A DNA stretch of 58,509 nucleotides from Pseudomonas cyclaminis (GCF_015163715.1 NZ_JADDUM010000040.1:1-58509); one strand, 5' to 3'. Shown: positions 8,303 to 18,878, counted from the stretch's first letter. The notes: generated by a model not told the origin, from the letters alone. Program-made: numbers and translations.

Positions 8303-10600
8303 ATGATTCGCACGCTGCCCGCCCTTTTTGCCCTGCTGTTCACTGCGCCCTTGATGGCCGCGCCTGCTGGGCAACAAACCCTGTTCAACTTCGTCCGGCC
8401 TGCCGATGTGGTCAAGGTGGCGACCCAGGACGCCAGCCTGCCGCAATACAACGCCGAGCAAACCCCCGAAGGTGAGGTGTTGCGCCGCATCACGTTCAAC
8501 CCGGCGGCCGAACCCAGCCTGGTGCTCAGCCCGCAGACCGGCGTGTGGGACTGGTCGCAGTCCGGCGCCATGAGCCTGCGTATCCAGAGCGCCATGGACT
8601 GGGCGCTGACCCTCTACGTCAAGGTGCAGAGCAGTGACGGCAAGACCTTGGTCAGCCGCATCGACCTGCCTGCCGGCCCGGCCCAGACCCTGCTGATCCC
8701 GCTGCAAGCCAACACGCCACTGAGCCAGGGCATGAAGGCCGGCCCGCCAATGCCGATCACCGTGGACGGCCAACGCGTATTGCTGGCCGGCAGCGCGGGG
8801 GAAATCGACCGCAGCCAAGTGGTTTCGGTGACGCTGTCGATGATCAAGCCCAATGCGGCCCAAAGCATTCTGCTGGAGCGCTTTGGTGTGCAGGACAGTG
8901 AGCCGGTTTTGAAGGCCGCCTACAGCGAACTGGTGGACACGTACGGGCAATCCACCCGTGCGCGCTGGCCGGAGAAAGTCAGCAGCGACGAGCAACTCAA
9001 GGCCGCCGCCGCCAAGGAGCAAGCCCAGCTCCAGGGCTGGCTGGCTGCGCGGGATAAATCCGCATTGGACAGGTTTGGTGGCTGGAACAAAGGCCCTGCA
9101 TTCAAGGCCAGCGGCTTTTTCCACACCGAAAAGCGTGACGGCCGCTGGTACCTGGTGACGCCGGAGGGGCATCCGTTCTATTCCTTGGGCGTTAACACCG
9201 TGGCTGCGGACAACAGCCAGACCTACGTGGCGGGCCGCGAATGGATGTTCGCGGCATTGCCCAAGGCCGGTGAGCCTTTGGACAAGTATTACGGCAGCGG
9301 CGATAACCGCACTGGCAACGGCTCCGGTGAAGGTCGTAGCTTCGGTGCCGGGCGTTGGTACGATTTCTACGGTGCCAATCTGCAGCGCGCTTACGGCGGC
9401 GAAGGCTTCGACCAGAAGCGTTGGGTGACCCACACTCTTGATCGTCTGCAAGCTTGGGGTTTCAACACCGTAGGCAACTGGAGCGCTGGAGAATTGGCCC
9501 GCGCCGACCGTGTGCCGTACACCTTGCCGTTGTCGATCGTCGGCGATTACGCCAGCATCAGCACCGGCACGGACTGGTGGGGCGGCATGCCCGATCCGTT
9601 CGACCCGCGCTTCGCCATGGCCACCGAGCGTGCCGTGGCCATCGCCGCCCGCGATCACCGTGACGACCCGTGGTTGATCGGCTTCTTTGCCGATAACGAA
9701 CTGGCCTGGGCGGGTCCGGGTGATGATCCGAAATCCCGTTACGCCTTGGCCTACGGCACGCTGCGAATGACCACTGACGTTCCGGCCAAACGTGCGTTCC
9801 TCAAGCAGTTACGCGACAAGTACCGTAACGAAGACGGCTTGTCGAAAGCGTGGGGCATCGAATTGGCGGGCTGGGAGCTGATGGAAGATCCAGGTTTTGA
9901 GCCACCCATGCCAAACCCGGAGCACCCGGAAATCGAGGCGGACTTCAAATACTTCCAGAAAACCTTCGCCGACGCCTACTTCAAGACCATCTCCGATTCC
10001 CTGAAATGGCACGCGCCGAACCAGTTGCTGCTGGGCGGTCGTTATGCGGTGAGCACCCCGGAAGCTGTGGCGTCGTGCGCGCAGTACTGCGATGTGCTGA
10101 GTTTCAACATGTACACCCTCAAGCCCCAGGACGGTTACGACTTCGCCGCGTTGCGCGCACTGGATAAACCGGTGCTGATCACTGAATTCAACTTTGGCTC
10201 TGCCGACCGAGGCCCGTTCTGGGGCGGTGTGACCCAGTTGGCCAGGGAAGAAGATCGCGCTGCGGCGTACGCCAACTTCCTCAAGCAGGCCATGGCCGAA
10301 CCGTCGATTGTCGGCGTGCACTGGTTCCAGTACCTGGACCAGCCAGTGACCGGCCGTTTGCTGGACGGTGAAAACGGCCACTTCGGCCTGGTGGGCATCA
10401 CCGATGTGCCTTACCAGGGGTTTGTCGACAGCGTGCGTAAAAGCAACCTGGCGACGGTAGAACAACTGGGTAAGGAAGCAGAAAAGGCCAAGGCGGCCAG
10501 CGCGGTTCGTGAGGGCGAAGGCGGTAAATCCGGGCATGACGGCAAAAGCGCGGGGCAGGGCGCCGGGCATGCCGGTGGGCACGCCGGAAACGGTCATTGA
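8303..10600 (+). CDS. Secreted GH50-like (agarase family) glycoside hydrolase
   Basis: 765 aa. The start at 8303 gives a Sec signal peptide (MIRTLPALFALLFTAPLMAA), whereas an in-frame ATG at 8180 lies inside dinG. The N-terminal half resembles a beta-sandwich carbohydrate-binding module. A TIM-barrel domain follows, opening at GFFHTEKRDGRWYLVTPEGHPF. Glu466 (FFADNELAWAG) and Glu628 (LITEFNFGSADRG) fit the acid/base and nucleophile of GH50-type enzymes. The last about 35 residues are Gly/His/Lys-rich low complexity. Characterised GH50 members are exo-beta-agarases. In a soil or plant pseudomonad the substrate is more likely another polymer, perhaps an exopolysaccharide, but that is inference. 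Confidence 0.72.
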   Translation: MIRTLPALFALLFTAPLMAAPAGQQTLFNFVRPADVVKVATQDASLPQYNAEQTPEGEVLRRITFNPAAEPSLVLSPQTGVWDWSQSGAMSLRIQSAMDWALTLYVKVQSSDGKTLVSRIDLPAGPAQTLLIPLQANTPLSQGMKAGPPMPITVDGQRVLLAGSAGEIDRSQVVSVTLSMIKPNAAQSILLERFGVQDSEPVLKAAYSELVDTYGQSTRARWPEKVSSDEQLKAAAAKEQAQLQGWLAARDKSALDRFGGWNKGPAFKASGFFHTEKRDGRWYLVTPEGHPFYSLGVNTVAADNSQTYVAGREWMFAALPKAGEPLDKYYGSGDNRTGNGSGEGRSFGAGRWYDFYGANLQRAYGGEGFDQKRWVTHTLDRLQAWGFNTVGNWSAGELARADRVPYTLPLSIVGDYASISTGTDWWGGMPDPFDPRFAMATERAVAIAARDHRDDPWLIGFFADNELAWAGPGDDPKSRYALAYGTLRMTTDVPAKRAFLKQLRDKYRNEDGLSKAWGIELAGWELMEDPGFEPPMPNPEHPEIEADFKYFQKTFADAYFKTISDSLKWHAPNQLLLGGRYAVSTPEAVASCAQYCDVLSFNMYTLKPQDGYDFAALRALDKPVLITEFNFGSADRGPFWGGVTQLAREEDRAAAYANFLKQAMAEPSIVGVHWFQYLDQPVTGRLLDGENGHFGLVGITDVPYQGFVDSVRKSNLATVEQLGKEAEKAKAASAVREGEGGKSGHDGKSAGQGAGHAGGHAGNGH

Positions 10601-10682
10601 TTGAAGGCTGACGGGTTCACAAAACCCACAAGGGCTGGAACAATGTCGGCCACTTTCCATGGTGTTTTTCGAGGCGGCTTAC

Positions 10683-11828
10683 GTGCAGATTCAGGGTCAT
10701 TACGAACTCCAGTTCGAAGCGGTACGTGAAGCGTTTGCCGCGCTGTTCGATGACCCGCAGGAGCGTGGTGCCGGGCTCTGCATTCAGATCGGCGGCGAAA
10801 CCGTGGTCGACCTGTGGGCGGGCACGGCCGACAAGGACGGTGCCGAGGCCTGGCACAGCGATACCATCGTCAACCTGTTCTCCTGCACCAAGACCTTCAC
10901 CGCCGTCACGGCCCTGCAATTGGTGGCCGAGGGCAAGTTGCAGCTCGACGCCCCCGTGGCCAGGTATTGGCCGGAATTTGCCGCTGCCGGCAAGGAAAGC
11001 ATCACGCTGCGCCAGTTGCTCTGCCATCAGGCCGGTTTGCCGGCGATTCGCGAGATGCTGCCCACCGAAGCCCTGTACGACTGGCAATTGATGGTCGACA
11101 CCCTGGCCGCCGAAGCACCTTGGTGGACGCCAGGCCAGGGCCATGGCTACGAAGCGATTACCTACGGTTGGTTGGTCGGCGAATTGCTGCGTCGCGCCGA
11201 CGGGCGTGGGCCGGGTGAGTCGATTGTGGCGCGGGTGGCACGGCCGTTGGGCCTGGACTTTCACGTGGGCCTGGCAGATGAGGAGTTTTATCGTGTTGCC
11301 CATATTGCACGCAGCAAAGGCAATATGGGCGATGAGTCCGCGCAACGTTTACTGCAAGTAATGATGCGTGAGCCCACCGCCATGACTACACGGGCATTTG
11401 CCAACCCGCCGTCTATTCTGACCAGTACTAATAAACCTGAATGGCGACGCATGCAGCAGCCCGCGGCTAATGGTCACGGTAATGCACGCAGTCTGGCGGG
11501 TTTTTACAGTGGTTTGTTGGACGGTAGTTTGTTGGAAGCCGACATGCTTGAAGAGTTGACCCGTGAACACAGTATCGGGCTGGATAAAACATTATTGACA
11601 CAAACTCGTTTTGGCCTGGGCTGCATGTTGGATCAACCGCAGTTGCCCAACGCCACGTTTGGCCTGGGCCCACGGGCTTTCGGGCACCCGGGCGCTGGGG
11701 GTTCGGTCGGCTTTGCCGATCCTGAGCATGATGTAGCGTTTGGTTTCGTGACTAATACATTGGGGCCTTATGTACTTATGGACCCCCGTGCACAGAAGTT
11801 GGTCGGAATATTGGCCGGTTGTCTGTAA
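10683..11828 (+). CDS. EstB-like serine hydrolase (beta-lactamase fold esterase)
   Basis: About 381 aa from a GTG start at 10683 preceded by GAGGCGG. The alternative ATG at 10659 adds eight residues and has a poorer ribosome site. Class C beta-lactamase/EstB fold: SCTK (Ser67 nucleophile, Lys70 general base), the Tyr motif in GYEAITYGW, and a C-terminal GHPGAGGS loop in place of KTG. No signal peptide, so cytosolic. It corresponds in position to the esterase gene next to the OmpA-like gene and pdxH in P. aeruginosa. Substrate unknown, with short-chain esters likely. Confidence 0.8.
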   Translation: MQIQGHYELQFEAVREAFAALFDDPQERGAGLCIQIGGETVVDLWAGTADKDGAEAWHSDTIVNLFSCTKTFTAVTALQLVAEGKLQLDAPVARYWPEFAAAGKESITLRQLLCHQAGLPAIREMLPTEALYDWQLMVDTLAAEAPWWTPGQGHGYEAITYGWLVGELLRRADGRGPGESIVARVARPLGLDFHVGLADEEFYRVAHIARSKGNMGDESAQRLLQVMMREPTAMTTRAFANPPSILTSTNKPEWRRMQQPAANGHGNARSLAGFYSGLLDGSLLEADMLEELTREHSIGLDKTLLTQTRFGLGCMLDQPQLPNATFGLGPRAFGHPGAGGSVGFADPEHDVAFGFVTNTLGPYVLMDPRAQKLVGILAGCL

Positions 11829-11971
11829 ACCCCTTGCTGTTTCACGTTTTTTTGTTACAAAGGCAACTATAAGAAGACGCTGAACGAAATTTTGTAACTT
11901 TAAAGTTCTGTAAGCGTCTGTTTAACGGGTCATCCAGACCCCCGTTTCTTTTCTCATTTTGTGGATATCTC

Positions 11972-13132
11972 ATGTTATCGAACAAGTCCTTGGCACTGGC
12001 GCTTTGCCTCACCATTACTGGCTGCGCACAAACTCCACAGAATGATGCCGAGGGTGGGCATTGGTGGTCATTTGGATCTGATAAGGCGGCTACCAAGGAC
12101 GCAGTGACCCAAACCGACGCCAAGCCGGATGCCAAACCTGCGGCTGGCGCCAAGCCTGCCGCACCTGTAGCTGCTGCACCTGCACCCGCACCCGCATCTG
12201 CTCCGGCAGCCAAGGCTGACACTGGCTCCAGCTGGTGGCCGTTCTCCTCCAAAAGCGCCGACGAAAAAGCTGCCGATGCCAAGGCTGCCGACCTGAAAGC
12301 CGACCTCAAGGCCGCCACTCCGGCACCTGCCGCCGCGCCAGCCGTGGCCAAGACTGACAGCGAAACCCATTGGTGGTGGCCGTTCGAAAGCAAACCCAAG
12401 CCATTGTCCAAGGTCGACGTGACCAACGTGCCGATGCCTGATCCTAAAATCACCCAGGCCTGGTTGGACGACTATGAGCCGCGCCTGCGCGCTGCCATCA
12501 AGGACAGCAACCTGCAACTGGAACGTCGCGACAACGTGCTCGTCGTGATTGCCCCGGTCGATGGCTCCTACAACCCGAAACGTCCAGCCATGCTGCTGCC
12601 GGTTACCCTTGGCCCGTTCACGCGTGTTGCCAAGGCTGTTGAAGCCGATCCAAAGACCGCCGTACTGGTTCTGGGTCACGTAGACGCCACCGGCACCGCC
12701 CCGGCGAGCCAGGCGTTGAGCAAGGAACGCGCACAATCCATCGCTTCGATTTTCAGCCTCAGTGGCTTGAAGCAGGATCGCCTGATGCTGCGTGGCATGG
12801 GTGACCTGATGCCACGTGCGGCCAACGACAGCACCCAGGGCCGTGCGCTGAATCGTCGCATGGAAATTATGTTCACTCAGCGTACAACTATGTTGGCGCT
12901 GCTGAGCAAGTACAACTCGGGCAAGACGCCGCCTGTGGCTGAAATGGTTGCGGTACAGAACGTACCTGCACCGGCTCCTGCTGCCAAAGCACCGGCGAAA
13001 AAAGCCCCGGCCGCCAAGAAAGCTGCCGCCAAGCCAGCCGCTAAAAAGGCGCCGGCCAAGCCAGCTGCCAAGAAAGCGGCCCCGGCCAAGGCCAAGGCTG
13101 CTGCACCGGCGAACGACCAGGCCAAAAACTGA
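11972..13132 (+). CDS. OmpA-family lipoprotein with Trp repeats and Lys/Ala-rich tail
   Basis: 386-aa lipoprotein (signal ending LTITGC, Cys18). Three tryptophan clusters (HWWSF at 30-34, SWWPF at 87-91, HWWWPF at 133-138) punctuate Ala/Pro/Lys-rich linkers. The OmpA-like peptidoglycan-binding domain covers about residues 195-310, with the motif VLGHVDATG and RALNRRMEI near its end. The last about 50 residues are AKKAPAAKK-type repeats like histone H1 or AlgP. Probable role is anchoring outer membrane to peptidoglycan. Upstream of pdxH with a 27-bp gap. Confidence 0.85.
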   Translation: MLSNKSLALALCLTITGCAQTPQNDAEGGHWWSFGSDKAATKDAVTQTDAKPDAKPAAGAKPAAPVAAAPAPAPASAPAAKADTGSSWWPFSSKSADEKAADAKAADLKADLKAATPAPAAAPAVAKTDSETHWWWPFESKPKPLSKVDVTNVPMPDPKITQAWLDDYEPRLRAAIKDSNLQLERRDNVLVVIAPVDGSYNPKRPAMLLPVTLGPFTRVAKAVEADPKTAVLVLGHVDATGTAPASQALSKERAQSIASIFSLSGLKQDRLMLRGMGDLMPRAANDSTQGRALNRRMEIMFTQRTTMLALLSKYNSGKTPPVAEMVAVQNVPAPAPAAKAPAKKAPAAKKAAAKPAAKKAPAKPAAKKAAPAKAKAAAPANDQAKN

Positions 13133-13159
13133 TCCGCTGAACCAGAAGGATAAAGCCGC

Positions 13160-13807
13160 ATGACCCAGGCATTGGCCGATATGCGCCGTGACTACACACG
13201 GGACGGTTTGAGCGAGGCCCAGGCCCCGGCCGAGCCGTTTGCGTTGTTCCACCAGTGGTTTGCCGACGCGGTGAAAACCGAGCAGCCACCGGTGGAAGCC
13301 AATGCCATGACCCTGGCAACGGTCGACCAGGACGGTCGCCCGCACTGCCGGATCCTATTGCTCAAGGGCCTGGATGCGCAGGGCTTTACCTTCTTCACCA
13401 ACTATCAGAGCGCCAAGGGGCAACAGCTCGCGGCGCGGCCGTTCGCAGCCATGACGTTTTTCTGGCCGACCCTGGAACGCCAGGTGCGCATCGAGGGCCG
13501 GGTGGTCAAGGTCACGCCGCAGGAGTCGGACGCTTATTACCAGGTCCGCCCTTTGGGCAGCCGCCTGGGTGCGTGGGCTTCCCCGCAAAGCCAGGTCATC
13601 CGTGACCGTGAAGAACTGCAAGACCTGCTCACGGCCACCGAACAGCGTTTCAGCGATACCCAGCCCGACTGCCCCGAGCATTGGGGTGGCTATCGTCTGC
13701 TGCCGGAGCGTATCGAGTTCTGGCAAGGCCGCGCCAGCCGCCTGCATGACCGCCTGAACTACCGCCTGCAAGGGACCGAATGGGCCCGAGAGCGCCTGGC
13801 ACCCTGA
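13160..13807 (+). CDS. pdxH: Pyridoxamine 5'-phosphate oxidase
   Basis: 215-aa FMN enzyme that oxidises pyridoxine or pyridoxamine 5'-phosphate to PLP, the last step of vitamin B6 synthesis and salvage. Family signatures: the N-terminal [12 protein letters not shown], the FMN-binding [22 protein letters not shown], the [15 protein letters not shown] strand, and a C-terminal [23 protein letters not shown] with the PLP and FMN contacts. Length is as expected. The ATG follows AGAAGGA. Confidence 0.97.
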   Translation: MTQALADMRRDYTRDGLSEAQAPAEPFALFHQWFADAVKTEQPPVEANAMTLATVDQDGRPHCRILLLKGLDAQGFTFFTNYQSAKGQQLAARPFAAMTFFWPTLERQVRIEGRVVKVTPQESDAYYQVRPLGSRLGAWASPQSQVIRDREELQDLLTATEQRFSDTQPDCPEHWGGYRLLPERIEFWQGRASRLHDRLNYRLQGTEWARERLAP

Positions 13808-14071
13808 GCGGCACCTTTCGTCACCTCACCTGAATGTTGTTCGCAGCACCGACGTCTCTAAGGGAGAGACTTCGGTCGCATGCGGCTGCCCGGCTACAAT
13901 GATGAAACCGTCATGACATCTCTTGGCACAAGAACTGAGCTACCGTTTGTCGAGTTTTCTGGTGCGGGCAGTCTGTACTCAGGCTGAATGAAAGCAGTTT
14001 TCTGTGGTGCTTGCCGTGACAGGCGCCAAGCCGCAGCGTCTAATGAACACCTGTCCTTTGGAGTTGATGCT

Positions 14072-14535
14072 ATGCGTAAGTCCGTTTTACTGGTTGCCTG
14101 CTTTACCACCCTGTCGCTGCTGCTGGGTGGCTGCGCCTCAAGTTTGACCGGCGATTCGTATTCCCGTGATGAAGCGCGTCGTGTACAGACCGTGCGCATG
14201 GGCACCATCGAATCCCTGCGTCCGGTGAAAATCGAAGGCACCAAGACCCCAATCGGCGCGCTGCCGGCGCAGTCATCGGCGGCGTTGGCGGCAGCGCCAT
14301 CGGCGGCGGCCGTGGCAGCATCGTCACTGCGGTGATCGGTGCAGTCGCCGGCGGCCTGCTGGGTTCGGCCACCGAAGAAGGCCTGACTCGCACCCAAGGC
14401 GTGGAAATCACCGTTCGCGAAGACGATGGCAGCATGCGCGCCTACGTGCAGGCCGTGCAGGAGAATGAAATCTTCCGCATTGGCGACCGCGTGCGGATCA
14501 TGACGGTGGATGGTACCAGCCGCGTTACCCGTTAA
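14072..14535 (+). pseudogene. SlyB-like glycine-zipper outer membrane lipoprotein, frameshifted
   Basis: As read, the frame starting at 14072 (MRKSVLL...LLLGGCASS, lipobox GGC) leaves frame at about 14261-14266 and stops at 14335. The correct C-terminal frame resumes and ends at 14535. Inserting one G, so that CTGCCGGC becomes CTGGCCGGC, restores a 154-aa 17-kDa surface-antigen/SlyB protein. It then has a continuous glycine zipper (GAVIGGVGGSAIGGGRG, then IGAVAGGLLGSATEEG) and the C-terminal domain EITVREDDGS...IGDRVRIMT. Such lipoproteins stabilise the outer membrane. The lesion is most likely a base-calling error. Confidence 0.88.
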
Positions 14536-14554
14536 GCGGTAAGCAGCAGGCAAA

Positions 14555-14590
14555 GAAAAACCCCAGCCGGGTGACCGGTTGGGGTTTTTT
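14555..14590. terminator. Bidirectional Rho-independent terminator
   Basis: AACCCCAGCCGG-GTGA-CCGGTTGGGGTT forms a 12-bp stem with one G-T pair, flanked by A5 on the left and T6 on the right. It serves the slyB-like gene (+) and nhaA (-), which converge here. Confidence 0.92.
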
Positions 14591-14611
14591 GTGGGCGTTG
14601 TCCAAGGGGGA

Positions 14612-15787
14612 TCAGGCTTTCTTGCGACTCGCCATCGCCGTCACCACATACCCGATACATGCCGCCAATATCGACCCGGTCAGAATCCCCATGCGATCCT
14701 CGCCGGCAAACTCGCTGACGCCTGGTACAAACGCCAGGGAGCCGACGAACAGGCTCATGGTGAAGCCGATGCCGCACAGGATCGCCACGCCGAAGACCTG
14801 GCCCCAGTTGGCGCCGTTGGGCAGTGTGGCGAGGCCTGTCTTGATAGCCAGCCAGGTGAGGCCGAACACACCGACGGTCTTGCCGATCAACAGGCCGGCG
14901 GCAATACCCATGGGCACGTGGTGGGTGAAGCTTTCCAGGCTGACACCGGTGAGGGATACGCCGGCGTTGGCAAAGGCGAACAGCGGCAGGATGCCGTAAG
15001 CCACCCACGGGTGCAGGGCGTGTTCGAGGGTCAGCAGCGGCGAGGGTTCGGCGTTCTTGGTGCGCATCGGGATGCAGAACGCCAGCGTCACGCCGGCCAG
15101 CGTGGCATGCACGCCACTCTTGAGGACACAGACCCACAGGATCAGGCCGACGATCAGGTAGGCCCAGAGCTTGATCACGCCGAGGCGGTTCATCGCGATC
15201 AAGGCCACCAGGCACGCGCCTGCGCCAGCCAGGGCTGCGCCAGACAAATCGGCGGAATAGAACACGGCGATCACGATGATTGCACCGAGGTCATCGATGA
15301 TGGCCAGGGTCATCAGGAACAGCTTCAGCGACACCGGCACGCGTTTGCCCAGCAGCGCCAACACGCCCAGGGCGAAGGCAATGTCGGTGGCCATCGGAAT
15401 CGCCCAGCCCGAGAGGGCGCTCGGGAAGTCCTTGTTGATCGCCCAGTAGATCAGCGCCGGCACCACCATACCGCCGATGGCAGCCGCGCCTGGCAGCACC
15501 ACTTGTGATGGTTTGGACAGATGGCCGTCAAGCAGCTCGCGCTTGACCTCCAGGCCGATCAACAGGAAGAACAGCGCCATCAGGCCATCGTTGATCCACA
15601 ACAAGGCCGGCTTGTCGATTTTCAACGCGCCGATCTGCGCCACCACTGGCACGTCGAGAAACGCACCGTACAGGTGCGACAACGGTGAGTTATTGATGAT
15701 CAGTGCCAGGGCGGCAGCGGCGATCAACAACAGACCGCTGGCGGCTTCCAGCTGGAAGAAACGGGTGAAAGTGCTACGCAGAGCCAA
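14612..15787 (-). CDS. nhaA: Na+/H+ antiporter NhaA
   Basis: 391-aa inner-membrane antiporter exchanging Na+ (or Li+) for protons in pH and salt homeostasis. About 11-12 hydrophobic helices are visible. The transport-site aspartates appear in [14 protein letters not shown] and in [18 protein letters not shown], the DD pair of NhaA helix V. The N terminus reads [22 protein letters not shown], typical of the family. Convergent with the slyB-like gene and divergent from the cysteine-synthase-like gene. Confidence 0.96.
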   Translation of the reverse strand: MALRSTFTRFFQLEAASGLLLIAAAALALIINNSPLSHLYGAFLDVPVVAQIGALKIDKPALLWINDGLMALFFLLIGLEVKRELLDGHLSKPSQVVLPGAAAIGGMVVPALIYWAINKDFPSALSGWAIPMATDIAFALGVLALLGKRVPVSLKLFLMTLAIIDDLGAIIVIAVFYSADLSGAALAGAGACLVALIAMNRLGVIKLWAYLIVGLILWVCVLKSGVHATLAGVTLAFCIPMRTKNAEPSPLLTLEHALHPWVAYGILPLFAFANAGVSLTGVSLESFTHHVPMGIAAGLLIGKTVGVFGLTWLAIKTGLATLPNGANWGQVFGVAILCGIGFTMSLFVGSLAFVPGVSEFAGEDRMGILTGSILAACIGYVVTAMASRKKA

Positions 15788-16003
15788 GGGATGCTCTCCA
15801 ATCCGGATTCAATAGGTGGGTACCCTAACCCGTACCGTTAGTTGTTAAAACAAAAGTTATATTCTTATTTGTTATAAGCAGCGGACCGGTTCAGTGTTGA
15901 GTTAGGGGCCGGGAATTGTGTGTCCAATTGAGTCGTTACTGTATCTGTGTCGAGTGTAGGAAAGATCCTAATATTGGCCTGGAAATCCTTAGAGAAACCC
16001 ACC

Positions 16004-17097
16004 ATGAGTGACCATCGTCCCTGGGCTCGCGAAGCCATTCGTATCATCGAAGCAGACTTCCAGCGCAGCGCTGACACCCACCTGATCCCCTTGCCGCTGC
16101 CGGGTTTGCCCGGTATCGAGTTGTACTTCAAGGACGAGTCGAGCCATCCCACCGGCAGCCTGAAACACCGCCTGGCCCGCTCGCTGTTTCTGTATGCGCT
16201 GTGCAACGGCTGGCTCAAGCCCGGAGCACCGGTGATTGAGGCCTCCAGCGGTTCCACTGCGATCTCCGAAGCTTACTTCGCACGGCTGCTGGGCCTGCCG
16301 TTTATCGCGGTGATGCCCGCCACCACCTCCCAGGAAAAAATCGCGCAGATTGCTTTCTATGGCGGCAAGAGCCATTTGGTGCAGGATCCGACGCAGATCT
16401 ACGCCGAATCCGAACGCCTTGCGCAGGAAAGTGGCGGTCACTTCATGGACCAGTTCACCTATGCCGAACGCGCTACTGACTGGCGTGCGAACAACAACAT
16501 CGCCGAGTCGATCTTCCAGCAGATGCGCTTTGAGCAGCATCCCGAGCCGAGCTGGCTGATTTCCAGCCCCGGCACCGGCGGCACCACGGCGACATTGGGC
16601 CGCTACGTGCGCTATCGCCAGCACTGCACCCGTGTGCTGTGCGCCGATGCCGAGCGTTCGGTGTTTTTTGACTATTACCAGACCGGTGATGCCAGCCTGC
16701 GCCTCGATTGCGGCTCGCGCATCGAAGGCATTGGCCGGCCACGGGTCGAGGCGTCGTTTTTGCCGAAGGTGATCGATGCGATGGTCAAGGTGCCGGACGC
16801 GCTGTCACTGGCAGCCATGCATTACCTGGCTGAGCGGCTGGGGCGGCGAGTCGGTGGTTCCAGCGGGACTAACCTGGTGGGTGCGCTGATGGCGGCGCAG
16901 CAGATGAAGGCTGCGGGGGAGTCGGGTTCTATCGTGGCGATCTTGTGCGATGGCGGGGAACGATACGCCACGACCTATTACGACCAGGCATGGCTGGCAG
17001 GGCAGGGGTATGAGTTGGCCGGGTTGATGGCGGCCGTGGCGGCCAGTGTGGAGCGGGGCGAACCGTTGCCGGCCAGCGTCTGCGCGCAAATATCTGA
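16004..17097 (+). CDS. Cysteine synthase-like PLP-dependent (fold II) enzyme, 3'-end frameshift
   Basis: Fold-type II PLP enzyme related to cysteine synthase and cystathionine beta-synthase. The PLP lysine lies in [13 protein letters not shown] and the phosphate loop in [24 protein letters not shown] is the substrate loop. ATG at 16004 gives [13 protein letters not shown]. As read, the frame does not stop at 17097 but runs to 17314, antisense over the next gene, adding about 75 unrelated residues. Adding one base near 17079 (AGCGTCTGC to AGCGTGCTGC) gives a normal end, SVLRANI followed by TGA at 17095-17097, and a 364-aa protein. Exact substrate unknown. Confidence 0.82.
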
Positions 17098-17112
17098 CCC
17101 GACGCTCATCCA

Positions 17113-17144
17113 AATGTGGGAGTGGGGCTTACCCCTCCCACATT
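17113..17144. terminator. REP-like palindrome acting as terminator
   Basis: AATGTGGGAG-T-GGGG, loop CTTA, then CCCC-TCCCACATT: a 13-bp stem with a single bulged T. It contains the GTGGGAG...GGGGCTT core of the local REP family in a single hairpin. Placed between the convergent cysteine-synthase-like and FAD-oxidoreductase genes, so a transcript end on both strands is likely. Confidence 0.65.
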
Positions 17145-17159
17145 CAATTTGCGGTGTTA

Positions 17160-18773
17160 TCAGGCCTGGATGCCGAGCATATCCCGCGCCAACGCTTCGG
17201 CAATCCGAATCCCGTCAACGCCTGCCGACAGAATCCCACCGGCATAACCGGCGCCTTCACCGGCCGGGAATAGACCCTTCACATTCAAGCTCTGCATCGA
17301 TTCGTCACGGGTAATCCGCAGCGGCGATGAGGTGCGGGTTTCGATACCGGTCAAGACGGCGTCGTGCAACGAGTAGCCTTTGATCTGCTTTTCAAAGGCC
17401 GGCAGCGCTTCGCGGATAGCTTCAATAGCAAATTCCGGCAGCGCCAGCGCCAGATCGCCCAAGGACACGCCCGGTTTGTAGGACGGTTCCACACTGCCGA
17501 TGGCGGTGGACGGCTTGCCGGCGATGAAATCACCCACCAGCTGTGCCGGGGCCTCGTAGTTGCTGCCGCCGAGGATGTAGGCGTGAGATTCCAGGCGTTC
17601 CTGCAACTCGATACCCGCCAGTGGGCCGCCTGGGTAATCCACTTCCGGCGTGATGCCGACCACGATGCCGGAGTTGGCATTGCGCTCGTTACGCGAGTAC
17701 TGGCTCATGCCGTTGGTCACGACGCGGTTCGGCTCGGAGGTGGCCGCCACCACGGTGCCGCCGGGGCACATGCAGAAGCTGTAGACCGAGCGGCCATTCT
17801 TCGCGTGGTGCACCAGTTTGTAATCGGCGGCGCCCAGCTTCGGGTGCCCGGCGTATTTGCCCAGCCGCGCAGCGTCGATCAGCGACTGCGGGTGCTCAAT
17901 GCGAAAGCCCACCGAGAACGGCTTGGCCTCCATGTACACGCCACGGCCGTGGAGCATGCGGAAGGTGTCGCGGGCGCTGTGGCCCAGGGCCAGGATCACG
18001 TGCCTGGACAGGATCTGCTCGCCGCCATCCACCACCACGCCGTTCAACTGGCCGTCTTCGATCAACACGTCCGTCACGCGTTGTTCAAAGCGCACTTCAC
18101 CGCCAAGGGCGATGATCTGCTCGCGCATGTTTTCCACCACGCCGGTCAGGCGGAATGTACCGATATGCGGTTTGCTGACGTAGAGGATTTCTTCCGGCGC
18201 GCCGGCCTTGACGAATTCGTGCAGCACTTTGCGGCCGTGGAATTTCGGATCCTTGATCTGGCTATAGAGTTTGCCGTCGGAAAAGGTGCCGGCGCCGCCT
18301 TCACCAAACTGCACGTTGGACTCGGGGTTGAGCACGCTTTTGCGCCACAGGCCCCAGGTGTCCTTGGTGCGCTGGCGCACTTCCTTGCCGCGTTCGAGGA
18401 TGATCGGCTTGAAGCCCATTTGTGCCAGCAGCAGCCCGGCGAAGATACCGCACGGGCCAAAACCGACGACGATCGGCCGCTCAACCAAACCTTCGGGGGC
18501 CTGGCCGACAACTTTGTAGCTGATGTCCGGCGCCGGATTGACGTTGCGGTCATCGGCAAACTTGAGCAGCAGGGCGGCTTCACCCTTCACGTCCAGGTCG
18601 ATGGTGTAAATGAAGCACAGCTCCGACGTCTTCTTGCGGGCGTCGTAGCTGCGTTTGAACAGGGTGAAATCGAGCAGGTCATCACTGGCGATGCCCAGGC
18701 GCTGCAAGATGGCAGGCCGCAGGTCTTCTTCGGGATGGTCGATGGGCAGCTTGAGTTCGGTGATTCGTAACAT
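17160..18773 (-). CDS. NAD(P)/FAD-dependent oxidoreductase (COG2509 family)
   Basis: 537 aa. The N-terminal about 90 residues are a small alpha/beta domain ([20 protein letters not shown]). The FAD Rossmann motif is [21 protein letters not shown] (about 100-120), followed by the family signature [16 protein letters not shown]. The C-terminal FAD-contacting motif is [22 protein letters not shown]. Homologues are annotated as uncharacterised FAD-dependent dehydrogenases and the substrate is unknown. Single gene, convergent with the PLP enzyme. Confidence 0.85.
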   Translation of the reverse strand: MLRITELKLPIDHPEEDLRPAILQRLGIASDDLLDFTLFKRSYDARKKTSELCFIYTIDLDVKGEAALLLKFADDRNVNPAPDISYKVVGQAPEGLVERPIVVGFGPCGIFAGLLLAQMGFKPIILERGKEVRQRTKDTWGLWRKSVLNPESNVQFGEGGAGTFSDGKLYSQIKDPKFHGRKVLHEFVKAGAPEEILYVSKPHIGTFRLTGVVENMREQIIALGGEVRFEQRVTDVLIEDGQLNGVVVDGGEQILSRHVILALGHSARDTFRMLHGRGVYMEAKPFSVGFRIEHPQSLIDAARLGKYAGHPKLGAADYKLVHHAKNGRSVYSFCMCPGGTVVAATSEPNRVVTNGMSQYSRNERNANSGIVVGITPEVDYPGGPLAGIELQERLESHAYILGGSNYEAPAQLVGDFIAGKPSTAIGSVEPSYKPGVSLGDLALALPEFAIEAIREALPAFEKQIKGYSLHDAVLTGIETRTSSPLRITRDESMQSLNVKGLFPAGEGAGYAGGILSAGVDGIRIAEALARDMLGIQA

Positions 18774-18878
18774 GACAGGATCCGGTGTGCGGCGTTCGGT
18801 GAGGCCGGCGGTTTTGCAAACCGGCGATTATAAGCCCCAACCGTGGTTTCCCGTCATGCTAAAAAGCGCAGGATGCGA

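Noticed and set aside
13848..13875. Short inverted repeat GTCTCT-AAGG-GAGAGAC after pdxH
   Set aside because: Possible weak terminator, but there is no T run and the stem is short. Too little support to list as a feature.
17098..17314. 75-residue C-terminal extension of the cysteine-synthase-like enzyme
   Set aside because: It runs through a REP-like palindrome and antisense into the next gene. One missing base near 17079 explains it, and the restored end matches the family.
17364..18770. 468-codon open frame antisense to the FAD oxidoreductase
   Set aside because: No recognisable domain, and composition typical of a shadow frame in GC-rich DNA. The FAD and GG motifs are on the other strand.
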